Shown: piece by piece, positions 26,225 to 39,338 of the stretch
Layout of the letters: each line of letters starts with the position of its first letter
How positions within the stretch are numbered: the first letter of the stretch is position 1
Source of the DNA: Dasypus novemcinctus
Lineage: Eukaryota; Chordata; Mammalia; Cingulata; Dasypodidae
Length of the DNA: 64,000 nucleotides
Assembly: GCF_030445035.2 (NCBI RefSeq)
Contig: NC_080688.1
Coordinates: 64,017,449 to 64,081,448 of the forward strand
Reading direction: 5' to 3'
Notes under the pieces: generated by a model
Databases searched by the model: none
Told to the model about the DNA's origin: nothing
Seen by the model: only the letters and a program-made list of their open reading frames with translations
Position numbers and translations under genes: made by a program

Positions 26225-26500
26225 GCCGCTATAAAAATGTAATGTGAGCCACAAATAAAATTTAAATTTTCTAGTGGTCACATAAAAACCAGTAAAACAA
26301 AATAGGTGACGTTTTAATGATGATATATTTTATTTAACCCAATATACCTACATTATCATTTCAATATGAAATCAATAAAAAAATGAAATATTTTTTATTT
26401 TGTGTACTAAGTCTTCAAAATCAGGTGGGTATTTTACATTTAGAAGACACCTCAATTAGAATTAGCCATATTTCAAGTGCTAAAAAGCCACATAAAGATT
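26225..26500 (+). mobile_element. MER-type hAT DNA transposon remnant
   Basis: Phrases taatgtgagccacaaataaa, tatattttatttaacccaat and catatttcaagtgct are those of a common MER hAT-like element. The exact family name is uncertain. Confidence 0.6.
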
Positions 26501-26599
26501 GTAACTTACCATAATAGCCCAGATCTGGCCACTCAAAATTCCTGCCTTACTCTCCCCATACTATATTACTGGTATAAAATTATTCATAAATTCTTACTT

Positions 26600-27830
26600 T
26601 CTACTTAATGATTATAGCACCTTTTTCATTCCTGAGGTTTGTAACTTGTGTTCTCTCTACTTCCCTCTCCCTCCCTCTTTTGATCAGTCTTGTTGGGCAT
26701 TTATCAATGACATTAATTTTTTCACAGAACCAACTTTTAGCTTTGTTAGTTTTCTCTACTGTATACATTCTATTTCACTAATTTCTGCTATTATTTCCTT
26801 TTTCCCACATTCTTTAGTTTTGATTTGCTATCCTTTTTCTAGCTTAACAAAGCTTTTTCTTTTCAGCTAAAAGTTTCATACTAGAATTATGCTAATAGCA
26901 TTCCAGTTTATTATAATTTGTCTTCATTTTCAATCAATTAAAAATATTTCTAATTTCCTTTGAGATTTGTTCTTTTACCACCGATTATTTTTAGTGTATC
27001 ATTTCCAGGCAGTTGGGGATTTTCTAAGTACCTTTTGTTAATGATTTCTATTTAATTCCATTGTAGTCAAAATTCAATGAAATTTGTTGAGGCTATATTT
27101 ATGGCCCAGGGTATGGTCAATTCTGATAAAACTTTCAAATGCAAGGGAAAAGAAAGTGAATTCCATCAATTAATGGTTTCCATGTTTTATGTATGACAGA
27201 TCAAAGTATTCACGTCTCCCACCATGATTATGTATTTGTCTATTTCCTCTTTTAGATCTGTCAATTTTTAGCTTATTTACATTTAAGCTATGTTACTGGG
27301 TAAAGATTTAGAATTTGATTAACTTCCTGGTGGTTTGATGCCCTTAAACTACAAAATATACCTCTCTTTTTCTACTAAGTGTTTCTGGTATTAAAGTTTA
27401 CTTTGCCTGATTAGTATAGCTAAAACTTCTTTTGGTTACTGTGTCCATGATAAATCTTTTTCCAACATTTTTTCAGCATTTCCAGATCCTTATATTTAAA
27501 GAATGTCTCTTATAAGAAGTAAACAGGGGATGACGAGGAGGAGGATGCTTCTTATTCTAGTCTGATATCAATTTTAGTAGTTTACTTAGAACATCCATTT
27601 TCATTTAATGTAATTACTGATAGTTTGCCCACCTATTTTATGATAATTTTTTTCTCCTTTCTTGCCTATGTTTGCATCAAATGCATTCTATTATTCAATG
27701 TTCCTCTGTATTCACTTATTAAACATTCTTTCTTTTGGGTTACTCTAGGTATTTCCTCACTATCCTTCACTCATTACAATCGCATACATATACTTTTACT
27801 ACTTACTCTATAATGCTAGAAACCCAGAAC
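26600..27830 (-). mobile_element. Old L1/HAL1 fragment, antisense ORF2 region
   Basis: The antisense of the L1 endonuclease region is recognisable (ccaggcagttggggatttt, attccattgtagtcaaa, gtctcccaccatgattatg). No open frame remains. Confidence 0.7.
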
Positions 27831-28866
27831 ACTGCTAAGTTCTTGTTATGAACAAGAAGGCCCCAGGTTTGGTTCTGTTCCTAGGATGAGGCCCTGCAGT
27901 TTCACTGAAAGCCTGGCACATCTTTATCGTCTCAGTAGCTAGATACTGTAAGAATTTCAGGAGTGCTCTTAGAAGATTTCTAGTTTACCTCTTTGGTTTC
28001 TTATTCTAAGCTTCAGAATTTGGCAAATGTCTTGAGGGAGAAGAAGCTGGGTGGGCTGGAAATCCTAAGTGTGTATTTACCACTTCCTCAAGGGCTTTCA
28101 ACTTTCCCCTACTCTTAAGGCCTCTCCCCTAGAGAATCACCATCTCCTAAACACCACAGGAGTGGGGAGCAGGGCCAAAGGGGTATGGGAAACATTATTT
28201 TTTAATGTTTCTGAGGACTAAAATTGAGGACCCAAATGACATCGTATCACAAACTTTTGGGACACTGATGGCAAGGCTGCTGTAACAGAACTACACGCTT
28301 TCTAATTTTCAAAAGACAATTCTTAAAAATGGTCTTCCAATGAAGATAAATAGTCCGTGGCACAGTTTGTTAGAAAATATGGTCATAGCTTAACTAATAA
28401 TAATATTCGTTCCCTGCAACAGGCAAAAATAATTAATGAATCCTCAAGCGTAATTTAGGAGATTTCCCAAGGGTCTCCCAGAAGAGGTAATAAAGTTTAT
28501 CAAATTTCATAAACGTATTTGGCCATGGAAATCCTATTTTAGGGGCCTCTCATGGAACTCCTCATGACAACAGTGCCTTGGTATCTTTTTAAGAGTCCAG
28601 CTGTGGTTAAAAACTAAAAATTTGAGGAGACAACAAGTAGGATTATGAGACTTTATTTAGCAATACAGTAGAAACAGGAGAAAGCGAAGTTTTCCTTAGA
28701 AAAATATAAGTCAAAGAAACAAAAATGAGACCCTGACATTAGCACCATTAAACTGTACATATAATACATATAAATAAGTACTATAGTATATAAAGGTACA
28801 ACTTGACAAAATAAAGCAAACACATGTAATGATCCACCAACTAGAAGCTTGGAACTACCAGGCAGC
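27831..28866. other. Unassigned intronic sequence
   Basis: No gene is seen. A short SINE-like phrase (ggccccaggtttggttctg) occurs near 27850 without a full element. Confidence 0.45.
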
Positions 28867-28883
28867 AAAAAGTATACCTGGGG

Positions 28884-29192
28884 GCCCATGCACAAGTGCT
28901 GATGCGCGCAAGGAGTGCCGTGCCACGCAGGGGTGTCCCCTGCGTAAGGGAGCCCCATGTGAAAGGAGTGTGCCCTGTAAGGAGAGCCGCCCAGTGTGAA
29001 AGAAGTTCAGCCTGCCCAGGAATGGTGCCACACACACAGAGAGCTGACGCAGCAAGATGACGCAACAACAAAGAGACACAGATTCCCATGCTGCTGATAA
29101 TAACAGAAGCAGACAAAAAGAACCCGCAGCAAATGGACACAGAGAACGGACAATTGGGGTGGGGGAGAGGGGAAGGGGAGAGATATTAAAAA
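28884..29192 (+). mobile_element. 5'-truncated DAS-type SINE
   Basis: It lacks the tRNA-like head and starts in the body. It ends in an A-rich tail. A 17-bp duplication aaaaagtatacctgggg at 28867-28883 and 29193-29209 flanks it, and the right copy forms the start of the next SINE. Confidence 0.88.
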
Positions 29193-29205
29193 AAAAAGTA
29201 TACCT

Positions 29206-29535
29206 GGGGAAGCGGATGTGGTTCAAGCAGTTGGGTGCCTGCCTACCACATGGGAGGTCCTGGGTTCGGCTCCCAGTGCCTCCTAAAGAAGGCAAGACAG
29301 CAAGCTGGCACAGCAAGCTAACAGAGTAAGATAATGCAGTAAGATGACACCAAAGAGACACAGCAAGGAAACACAATGAGAGACACAGCAAGCAGGAAGT
29401 GGAGGTGGCTCAAGTGATTGGGTGCTTCCCTCCCACCGGGTTCAGTTCCTGGTGCGTCCTACGAAAAGGAAGATGGACAAAAAGTGGACAGAGAGCAGAC
29501 AGCGAGTGCAAACAACAGGGGCAGGGGAGGGACTA
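29206..29535 (+). mobile_element. Dimeric DAS-related SINE
   Basis: Two tRNA-like heads, from about 29206 (ggggaagcggatgtggttca) and from about 29395 (gaagtggaggtggctcaag), are followed by a G-rich tail. Confidence 0.82.
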
Positions 29536-31679
29536 CCTTTGGTCACCATATTAGAATACTCTAATATGTCACAAAGTATGTATTAATGGAGCCAGCTATA
29601 TATATAAATACAAAGGGAGAGATATCACAAAAGGGCATCATAGCATAAGTATGAAGAAGGTCTGAAGAGAGTTAACAGGCAGGATATTCAGCATGTTGTC
29701 TGGAGACCAGAAACATTATTTAGAAGCTACAAGTAATTTAGGAATCATTAGAATATGTAATACAAGGAAGCAATGTGGTATGAGATGAGGGTAGAGTAAG
29801 GCCAGTCCAGATTAAAAAGGACTCTGAAGACAGAAGTTAGTTCTTAGAGTAGGGTAATGGTAATGATAGGGAAGCTATTAATTCCGTTATTTCAGGGACA
29901 ATTAACATGTCTTATTTTTACCAAGTGGATATGGATAGTTTAGGGAAAAAGAAAATTCAAAGTTAAAGGAACTGATGCTGCTAACTACCGTAACTGAGCA
30001 ACATATAATGGTATATCACTATATAGAACATAGTAAAAGGAGTACACCTGAAGGCCAAGGTTGCAGGATCAGTTTAACACATGTTGCTAGGAAAGTAACT
30101 ATGTTCACCACCTGGCTAGGAGGCAGTATAAAATACACAGAAGCTCAGGAGAGGTTATTCAATACACAAATTAGAATATGTGCCTGAATGAGGCAAAGGC
30201 AACTGTAAGCCCTAAAGAAAATAGAGCAGGCAGGTCCTAGGCTTGGTGTCCAAGGACTTTCCAGGTCCTATTTCAGCTCCAGACCAATTTTATTCATAGA
30301 ACACATCCTCTTTCTGAATTAACATGAGTGATCCTGCCCTTTATGAAAAACTGAAAGACAAAGCAAAATATAATAAGAATCTATCTAAAGGTGCCCACAA
30401 CGTTAGGCTCAATTACTTCCATTCATCAGAATCTAGCCTAAACATATTAATAAAATTTAAAAGTTCATGTAAATAGCAAATATGAAGAATATCCAATGTT
30501 ACAAAGAATCTGAATTAACAGAATCCCTGGTATACTTTTGTTAGATTTATGAACTGAAATTTATTCTTGGGATCTAATAGTTTTAAGACCTTTTAAATTT
30601 TTCTTTCACTGATATGAACACAAAAAGAGTTCAAGCCTATTCAGGGTCATCTGAATGACCCCACAACCCATGATTTTAGTGTCCACATGTCTTACAACGG
30701 CTTTAAAGCACTATGGAACTACATGATCACGAAGTTAGCACCTTAACTTTTCATGTCTTAGTAACCGTGGCTGGCTGACACTGGCCAGTCATCTCTGGAG
30801 AACTTTTAAGTTATGTAGTAAAATAATATGTTCCAAGAATACTGATAATCCATTTCAAATAACTGAGCATTTATTTTAAATAGCTAAGGTATCATATTTA
30901 GCCAAAAATTTCTGAAATGTAAATACACTAAATGTAGGTTTACAAAAAAAAAAAAAGATGGCAAATGCTCCAAATTGAAGACAAAAGGGAAGTGATAAAA
31001 CTAGATTTATGATCAAATTATTAAAATGATGTGAATGAGTCATTTACAGAATATATAGATTTCTTCAATGTTGAAGTAGCACGCTCTAAGCTGATGCTAG
31101 AATTTTTCTTCAATATCTATAAGAACTGAAAATTAAGTTCAAATACAAATTCTGTTCTTAATTCTAGCAATAAGTGATACTTACATAATACAGATTTCAA
31201 AACAGGAAGATGTTATCTTACAGCTGAATAAGAAAGCTTATCAAGTGATAACTTAGTAAAATTGTGACTGTAAAATTACTCATTGGAAAGTTTTAGTTGA
31301 ATAAGAGGTCTGATCATCTTAAACTAGCAAATAAAGGCTTCAAGTTAAGAATAACTGCATAATATAGTGGTTAATACAAATAGCACTCTGAAAAGAAAAC
31401 AAATCGCATTGTCAGCATGTTTTATTAAATTAAAGTTGACATTCTTTGCAGTCTTCAACTATGGTTGTCTAGAAAAAGGACAGTTTAAGGTACAGTTTAA
31501 TAAAACCCTACCACTGAATATATAATACAAAGTATCCCAAATTGTTAGTATATTCTTTCACTTTATGTTGTCTTTTGGAATACAGAGATTTATATTTTAA
31601 CCTCTAATCTTCTATGACAATTTCATTCCTTTTTTAAAATATCCACTTCTAGCCCCAGATAAAGTACGAAACAATGATT
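29536..31679. other. Unassigned AT-rich intron
   Basis: About 2.1 kb with no gene. Open frames are all short and unlike any protein I know. Confidence 0.45.
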
Positions 31680-31810
31680 GTTTACTATGTGGCACAAAGC
31701 ATTTTTCCAAGAATTCATTAAGTATCAATTCATTAACCCTCACAAGAATCAAGTGGGGTAGGTCTTATTATTTACAAGTGAAAAACCTGAGAGACAGAGA
31801 AGTACCCTGA
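31680..31810 (+). mobile_element. MIR fragment
   Basis: A MIR-like order of tgtttactatgtggcacaaa, ttaaccctcacaagaatc and gtgaaaaacctgagagaca. Confidence 0.65.
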
Positions 31811-32589
31811 TTTTATCATAATATTGTTTCCTAGATACTCACACACTTAAATTTTGCTTTTCACATTTAGGTTTCTTATATACCAGAAATTTGTTTTTAT
31901 GTATGGGTGAGACAAATCTAACCATTCTCCATAAGAATAGCCTATTATTATCAGCATCATTTATTAAACAGATTATCTTTTCCTTAATAATTCATAATGC
32001 CACTCCTATAATATATCAAATCCCTTTAAATGAAGGTCTAATTGAAGGCTACTCTGTTCAATGACAAGTAAGTTCACCCCCACACCAATATCACAGAATT
32101 TTAATTACTACTGCTTTCTAAAAAGTTTTAATACCTCACAGAATGAATCCTCCACTTCTTATTCTTCACATTTATACCAGTATTGTCGATTATTTTAAAT
32201 ATAAATTGTCAAATTTCACTACAACCTAAAGGACTTTAATTGGAAATGCAATAAATTTATATTCTCTCAGAAAAAACTAACATATTTAAGATATTAAATA
32301 TACCTATTCATGAAAATGGAATTTTCCATTTATCTTGGACTTAATATCAATAAGTTGTATGTTTTCTCTATATGGGTCTCATATACTTGTGCCTCAGGTT
32401 ATTATTCAGGTTCACTGTTAGGGGGGCTAAGCTCTGAAAGTGAGTACCAACAACAGAGAGCTAATCCGCAAAGACAAAGTTTTATTGGTTCCCTGCTTTC
32501 AAGGAAATCTGTCATATCACCTGGTAGATACAAAGTTAAGGTAAGATACACCTCAAGGACTATACTCCAGAGTTAATATATTAATATAT
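31811..32589. other. Unassigned sequence before the long L1
   Basis: No gene is seen. It may include an old L1-like piece near 31930-32130, not certain. Confidence 0.4.
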
Positions 32590-33229
32590 TAAAATGTCCA
32601 GTGGGCAACAAAAGAGTACAAGGCCTACAAAGAAACATGAAACAATGGCCCATCCAAAAGAGGGTGATAAAAATATGAGAAAGCATCAACAAAGAATACC
32701 AGCCTGTGGATATAATATCAGACAAAGGCTTTAAAAAAAAGATCTGGATTTGTTCAAAGAGCTAAAGGAAAACACAGAAAAAGAACTAAAGGATATCAGC
32801 GAAATGGTTAAAGAACAACATGAGCAAGCCAATGAAGAGATAGGAATTACAAAACGGAACCCAATAGAAATAATGGAGGTGAAGATCACAATAACTGAGT
32901 TCAAAAACAGATTGAACTGACAGAATGATCAGCGAACTAGATGACAACAATGAAATTTATTCAGTCTGGAGAGGAAGAAAGAAAGAACTAAGAAAAGAGA
33001 ACAGAGTCCAAGAGACCCGTGGAATACCACTAAGGGCACCAATGTATGCACTATGGAAGTCCCAGAAGGAAAAAAAAGAGAAGAGGCAGAAAGAATACTC
33101 AAAAGAATAATGGCTAAAAATGTCCTAAATTTAACAAGACCTGGATATACACATCCAAGAAGCTCAACAAACCTAGAACAGATAAACTCAAAGAGATCCA
33201 CACCCACACACATTAATGTCAAACTGTGT

Positions 33230-33640
33230 AATGCTACGTGCTTGTGTCAACTTGGTTAGGTTATGGTGTTGAGATGTTTGGTCAAGCAAGCACTGGTTTG
33301 GTTTTTACTCTAAGTGTTTCATTATTTAAATCCTTAGCCAACTGACTGCACTTAGGGCTGATTGCATCTACAAGCAACTAAGGAAACTGCTTTCACAATG
33401 AGGGAAGTCTCATCCAATCAAGTTTAAGGCCTTAAAGGAAGATTTCTACAGTCAGGAAGGAGAATTGCTACCTCTACTCCAGCCAGACAGCCTCTCCTGG
33501 GGAATCCATTGAAATTTTCATTGGAGTTCCCAACTTGTGGCCTGCCCTACAGATTTTAGACTTGCCAACCCCCACAGTCTCTTCAGTAAATTCCTACAAT
33601 AAATCTCTTAATATAAAGAGAAACAATAGTCTATGTATAA
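33230..33640. mobile_element. LTR-like repeat inside L1, family not assigned
   Basis: Recognised by gtcaacttggttaggttatg, catccaatcaagtttaagg, cctgccctacagattttag and aataaatctctt. L1 sequence is clear on both sides. I recall a widespread mammalian repeat with this order but cannot name it. Confidence 0.5.
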
Positions 33641-34066
33641 GACAGACTTAATAAGACTACGCTAATTTCTCATGAGAAACTAAAGAGTGGCAAGAACATG
33701 GTGAGATAACCTATTCAAAAGTGCTGAAAGAAAATAATTGCAAACTAAGAAGTCTATATCCGGCAAAACTCTCATTCAAAAGTGAGGAATAGCATAAATA
33801 TTCCTGGATAAACACAAGCTGAGGATGTTTGTCACCACTAGACCTGCCATACAAGCAAAGCTAAAGGTAATTCTTCATATTAAAAGGAAAGAACACAGAC
33901 AATAGATCAAAACTACATAAAAAAATAAAGATCTCCAGTAAAGGTAATTTATAATGTATAATTACACAAGTAATTTTAAATGACAGTACTACTGGATTTT
34001 TAGTTTGTTATGTCACTTTTTACTAGTACAAGAACTAAAATGCCAATGTATTAAAAAGTTATGATA

Positions 34067-34470
34067 GGGAAGAAGATGTGGCTCAACTGATAGAGCATCC
34101 GTCTACCATATGGAGGGTCCAGGGTTCAATCCTCAGGGCCTCCTGACCCATATGGTAAGCTGGGCCATGTGCAGTGCTGCCACACATAAGTAGTGCCATG
34201 TCACGCAGGGATGCCCCTGGTTAGGGGTGCCCCAGCACAAGGAGTGCACCCCATACGGAGAGTTGCCTTGCGTGAAAAAAGCACAGCCGGCCCAGGAGTG
34301 GCACCGCAATCATGGAGAGCTGTTGCAGCAAGATGACGCAACAAAAGGAGATGCAGTTTCCCAGTGCCGCCGGGTAATGCAAGCGGACACAGAAGAACAC
34401 AAAGCGAATGGACAGAGAGCAGACAATGGGGGAGGAGTAGGAGGGAATAAATAAAACAAATCTTTAAAAA
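34067..34470 (+). mobile_element. DAS-type SINE in L1
   Basis: Head of the ctcaactgatagagcatcc subfamily with a full body. An exact 14-bp duplication aaaaagttatgata lies at 34053-34066 and 34471-34484. Confidence 0.95.
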
Positions 34471-34931
34471 AAAAAGTTATGATAAAGCTGTAGTTTTGGA
34501 CACACTGCATAAAGAAATAATTTATGAGGAGAACAACATAAAGATGTGGGACAGAGAGATACAGGAACATAGGTTGTGTAGGTTACTGAAGTTAAACTGG
34601 TATCAAATCAAACAATAGAGTCTCCTATATATTTAGGATGTTACATTTAAGTCCCATGATAATCACAAAGAAAATATCTGAGAAATATTTACAGGAGAAA
34701 ATAGAAAGATTCTAAATGATTCACTACAAAACATCAACTAAATACAAAAGCAGGCAATAATGTAAGAGCTCAGGTGCCAAAAAGGTAAGACTTAGGAAAA
34801 ACAAACAGCAAAATTATAGAAAACATGCATTACCTATAGATTAATTACTCTACCCAAAATGCAGAGAGATTGGCAGAATGGACTTTTTTCAAAAAACAGG
34901 GCTGAACTACATACTGTTACTCACCTTGTGC

Positions 34932-35030
34932 AGCAGGTGTAGCTCAGTGGTTGAGCACGCACTTCACATGTACGAGGTCCAGGGTTCAATCCCCGGTACC
35001 TCCTAAAAAATAAAATAAAATAAAGAGACA
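34932..35030 (+). mobile_element. Head-only tRNA-derived SINE
   Basis: Only the tRNA-like part and an A-rich tail are present. The A box (tagctcagtgg) and B box (ggttcaatccc) are well kept. The acceptor-like ends gcaggtg and tacctcc can pair with one mismatch. The T arm is imperfect, and the tail follows directly. Confidence 0.75.
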
Positions 35031-35403
35031 AGTAAGCTGCAAGTAAAACAATGGAAAATAATATTCCATGCAAATAGTAACCAAAAGAGAGTTTGCAGGG
35101 CTATATTAACGTCAGACAAAGTAGTCTCTAATTTAAAAACTGTTACAAGGGACAATGAGGGACATCATATATTGATAAAAGGGTCGATTTACCACCAAGA
35201 TATAGCAATTATAAATATATACATACCAAGACCAAAGCCCCCAAAATTTGTGAAGCAAATACTGACAAATCTATATCAGTAAAAGACTTCAATACTCAAT
35301 TTTAAATAAAGGATAGAAAATCTAGACAGAAGATCAATAAGGAAATAGAAGAGTTGAGAATTATTATACACAATCTAGATCTAACAGAAATATAAAGAAC
35401 ACT

Positions 35404-35805
35404 TCAGGGGAGCTGATGAGTTTCAAGCAATTGGGCACCTGCCTTCCACATGGGGGGGGGCGGGTCCCAGGTTCAGTTCTGGTGCCTCCTAAAGAAGACA
35501 AGCTGACATGAAGGGCTGGCACCACGAGACGATGCAATGAGATGATGCAGTGAGCAGACATGAGAAGATGCAATGAACTGTCATAATGAGATGTCACAAC
35601 CAAGGAGACACAGAAGAGACACAAAAAAGCAGGGAGCAGATGTGATTCAAGTGATTGAATACCTCCCTCCCACATGGGAGGTCTCAGGTTCAGTTCCCAG
35701 TGCATCCTAAAAGAAGACGACTATGAACAGACACTCAAGCAGACAGCAAGCGCAATCAACAAGGGGGTGGGATAAACAAATAAATAAATCTTTTAAAAAA
35801 AAAAA
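35404..35805 (+). mobile_element. Dimeric DAS-related SINE in L1
   Basis: Two heads, at about 35407 and 35632, each end in a cctcctaaa/catcctaaa junction. A 10-bp exact duplication aaagaacact lies at 35394-35403 and 35806-35815. A run of nine Gs at 35454-35460 onward interrupts the first head. Confidence 0.88.
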
Positions 35806-35861
35806 AAAGAACACTGCACTGAACAGTAGCAGAGTACATATTTTTCTCAAGATCATTCTAA

Positions 35862-36312
35862 GATAGACTAAATGTTAGGTCACAAAACAAGTCTCAATAA
35901 ACTTATTTAGCTTATAGAATGGGAAAGTCCATAGGAAAGCACAGCTTGACCTGGAGCCTCAAAAGCCATTAGCAGACTCAGTTTCACTCCACAGAAGATG
36001 CCATCAGCGCCTGGCCAGATCCCCTCAGAGACCTTTCCACCCAGAGATGGCTGCCCGTCAGGATCCCTGGAACTCGGCTAAAGACTGTCTTCTGGCTGTA
36101 GAAGCATCCTCTGCCAAGAGCTAATCATCACTCAGGTTGATGCCACCCCAAGCCCTCAGACTGGGAGAAGACGGAGAGGTACCCCGGAAGACAAGGGAGC
36201 TGCCCCCAACACATCCACACATGCACATGAGCCTGGGGTAACAAGTCTGCCAAGGGGCCTCCATCCTGGGATAGACTGTATGTTGGGTCACAAAACAAGT
36301 TTCAATAAACTT
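35862..36312. repeat. 365-bp non-L1 insert with 43-bp direct repeats
   Basis: The L1 sequence at 35862-35904 recurs at 36270-36312 with four differences over 43 bp. Between them, 35905-36269 is GC-richer, unlike L1, and not a SINE. L1 sequence resumes after the right copy. The origin of the insert is unknown; it lacks an obvious poly(A) tail. Confidence 0.85.
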
Positions 36313-37039
36313 TAAAAGATGGAAATCATATTTACTGTCTTCCCAAACAGCAACAGAATGAAGCTAGAAATCAATAATAGAAAATGACTAATTTCACAAA
36401 AAAAGGAAAATTAAAAAATACACTTTTAGCCAATGTGTCAAAGACGACATCACAAAGAAAATTAGGAAATATCTACAGGTAGATGATTGAAAAGGTTAAC
36501 ATACTAAAACTTATGGGATGCAGCAAAGACAGTTCTGGGGGACAGTTACATTGCAAATTCTTATGTTAATTAGGAAGAATGGCTACAAATCCATAACCTA
36601 ACCTTACACCTGGAGGAATTAGAAAAAGAAAAGCAAACTAAACTCAAATTGAATAAAGGAAGGAGATAAAGATTTGAGTGGGAAAAAAACGAAACAGATA
36701 ACAGAAAACTAAAATCAATGAAACCAAAAGTTGGTTCTTTGAAAAATCAGTAAAATTGGCAATACATCAGCTAGACTAACAAAGAAAAAAAAAAGAGAGG
36801 ATGCAAATAACTAAAATCAGAAATGAAAAGAGGGGTGCATTATCACCAACCTTATAGGACTAGAAAGGATTTTAAGAGGATATTTTAACACCTGTACACC
36901 AACAACTGAGATCCCCTAGATGAAATGGGTAAATTTCTACAAATATATAATTTATCTAAACTGAACCAAGAAGAAATAAAAGACCATAACGAACCAAATC
37001 AGTAATCAAAAATCACTGGAGAATTTTACCAAGTATTCT

Positions 37040-37442
37040 TTCTTTTTTTTTAAGATTTATTTTTATTTCTCTCCCCCACTCCCCCATTGTCTGCTCTCGT
37101 GTCCATTCGTTATGTGTTCTTCTGTGTCTGCTTGCATTCTCAACGGCACTGGGAATCTGTATCTCTTTTTATTGCATCATCTTGCTCCATCAGCTCTCCA
37201 TGTGTGTGGCGCCACTCTTTAGCAGGCTGCGCTTTTTTCACACAAGGCAGCCCTCCTTGTGGGGCACACTTATTGCGCATGGGGGCTCCACCGGGAGTGC
37301 CCCTGCGTGGCATGGCACTCCTTGCGTGCAGCAGCACTGCACATGGGCCAGCTCACCACATGGGTCAGGAGGCCCTGGGTTTGAACCCTGGATCTCCTAT
37401 ATGGTAGGTATGCTCTATCAGTTGAGCCACACCCACTTCCCC
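37040..37442 (-). mobile_element. DAS-type SINE in L1
   Basis: Full antisense copy with an exact 13-bp duplication taccaagtattct at 37027-37039 and 37443-37455. Confidence 0.95.
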
Positions 37443-38934
37443 TACCAAGTATTCTAAGAATGAACATCAATCTTGCATAAACACTGACAAAAATACCGAA
37501 GAGGAGAAAACTCTTCCTAACTCATTCTATAAAACAGGAATTACCCTCATACCAAAGACAGAGAACAATATCACTAGAAAAAAAAAATTACAGACCAATA
37601 TCCCTTATGGATATAGATGTAAATATCCTAAAAAAAAAAAAAAAACAAAAAACTAGTAAACCAAATCCAACAGCACAGTAAAAGAATTTTACACCATGAC
37701 CAAGTGGGATTTATCCCAGGAATGCAAGAGTGGTTCAACGTTAAGAAAATCAATTAATGTAATAAACATTAATAGAATAAAGAAAACAAAACACATGACC
37801 ATCTCAATTGATGCAGGAAAGCATTCGACAAAATCCATCATGGTTCTTGATAAAAACACTCACAAAGCTAGGAAGAGGAAGAAACTTCCGCAAGATGATA
37901 AAAGGCATATATGAAAAACGTAATAGTGAAAACAAAAAAGGCTTTCCCCCAAAGATCAGGAACAAGATAAGGATGACCACTGTCACCACAGCTATTCAAC
38001 AATGTACCAGAAAACGTAGCCAGAGTGATTAAGCAAGAAAATTAAATAAAAGGCATCCAAATTAGAAAGGAAGAAGAAAACTTCTACTCACAGATGGCAT
38101 GATCCTATACAGAGAAAACCTGAAAAAGCTACAAGAAATCTACTAGAGCTAATAAACAAATTCAGCAAAGTAGTTGATTACACAATCAACATATATAAAT
38201 CAGTGGTATTTCTACAAACCAGCAATGAGCAATCCAAAAAGGAAATCAAGAAAGGAGTTCATTTATACCAGCAACTAAAAGAATAAAATATGCACAAATA
38301 AAATGAACCAATGATATAAAGGACTTGAACACAGAAAACTACAAAACATTGCTTAAAGAAATCAAAGACTTAAATGGAAACACATTCCATGTTCAGGAAT
38401 TAGAAGACTAAAATAGTTACAATGTCAATACTACCCAAAATGATTTACAGATTTAACACAACCCCAAACAAAATCCCAACAGCTTTTTTCACAGAAATGG
38501 AAGTCAATCATCAAATTTGTATATTAGGACAAGAGGCCCAATAGCCAAAACCATCTTGAAAAAGAATAAACTTGGAGGATTCACACTTGTCAATTTCAAA
38601 ACTTATTACAAAGCTACAGCAATCAATATAATGTGGTACTGGCACAGGGCAGACATATAGTCCAATTAAACAGATTCGGAGTTCATAAATGAACCCTCAC
38701 ATCTATGGTCAATTGATTTTTGAAGAGGTTGTCAGGTCTAATCAAGGATAAAAATAATCTTGTCAAAAAATGGAGCTAGGAAAAGTTGATATCCACATGC
38801 AAAAGAATGAAGTAGACCCCTACCTCACACTGTACACAAAAATTAACTCAAAATGGATCAAAGACCTATATATAAGAACCAAAGCCAGAAATCCCAGAAG
38901 ACAACATAGGGGGAAAGTATCTACAAGACCTTTT

Positions 38935-39338
38935 TTTTTTTTTTTGATTTATTTCTATCCTCTCACCCCCACATCCCAGTTGTCTGTTCTCTGTGTCTAT
39001 TTGCTGCGTCTTCTTCTTTGTCTGCTTCTGTTGTTATCAACGACACGGGAATCTGTGTTTCTTTTTGCTGCGTCATCTTGTGTCAGCTCTCCGTGTGTGT
39101 GGCGCCACTCCCAGGCAGGCTGCACTTTCTTTCACGCTGGGCGGCTCTCCTTACAAGGCACACTCCTTGCGCGTGGGTCTCCCCTACGTGGGGGACATGC
39201 CTGCGTGGCACAGCACTCCTCACACGCGTCAGCACTGCACATGGGCCAGCTCCACACAGGTCAAGGAGGCCCGGGTTTGAACCCAGACCTCCCATGTGGT
39301 AGACAGACGCCCTAACCACTGGGCTAAGTCCGCTTCCC
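38935..39338 (-). mobile_element. DAS-type SINE in L1
   Basis: Full antisense copy with an exact 15-bp duplication tctacaagacctttt at 38920-38934 and 39339-39353. Confidence 0.95.

Noticed and set aside
34932..35005. Functional tRNA gene
   Set aside because: The T arm and acceptor are imperfect, an A-rich tail follows directly, and there is no pol III terminator at the expected place; a SINE fits better.
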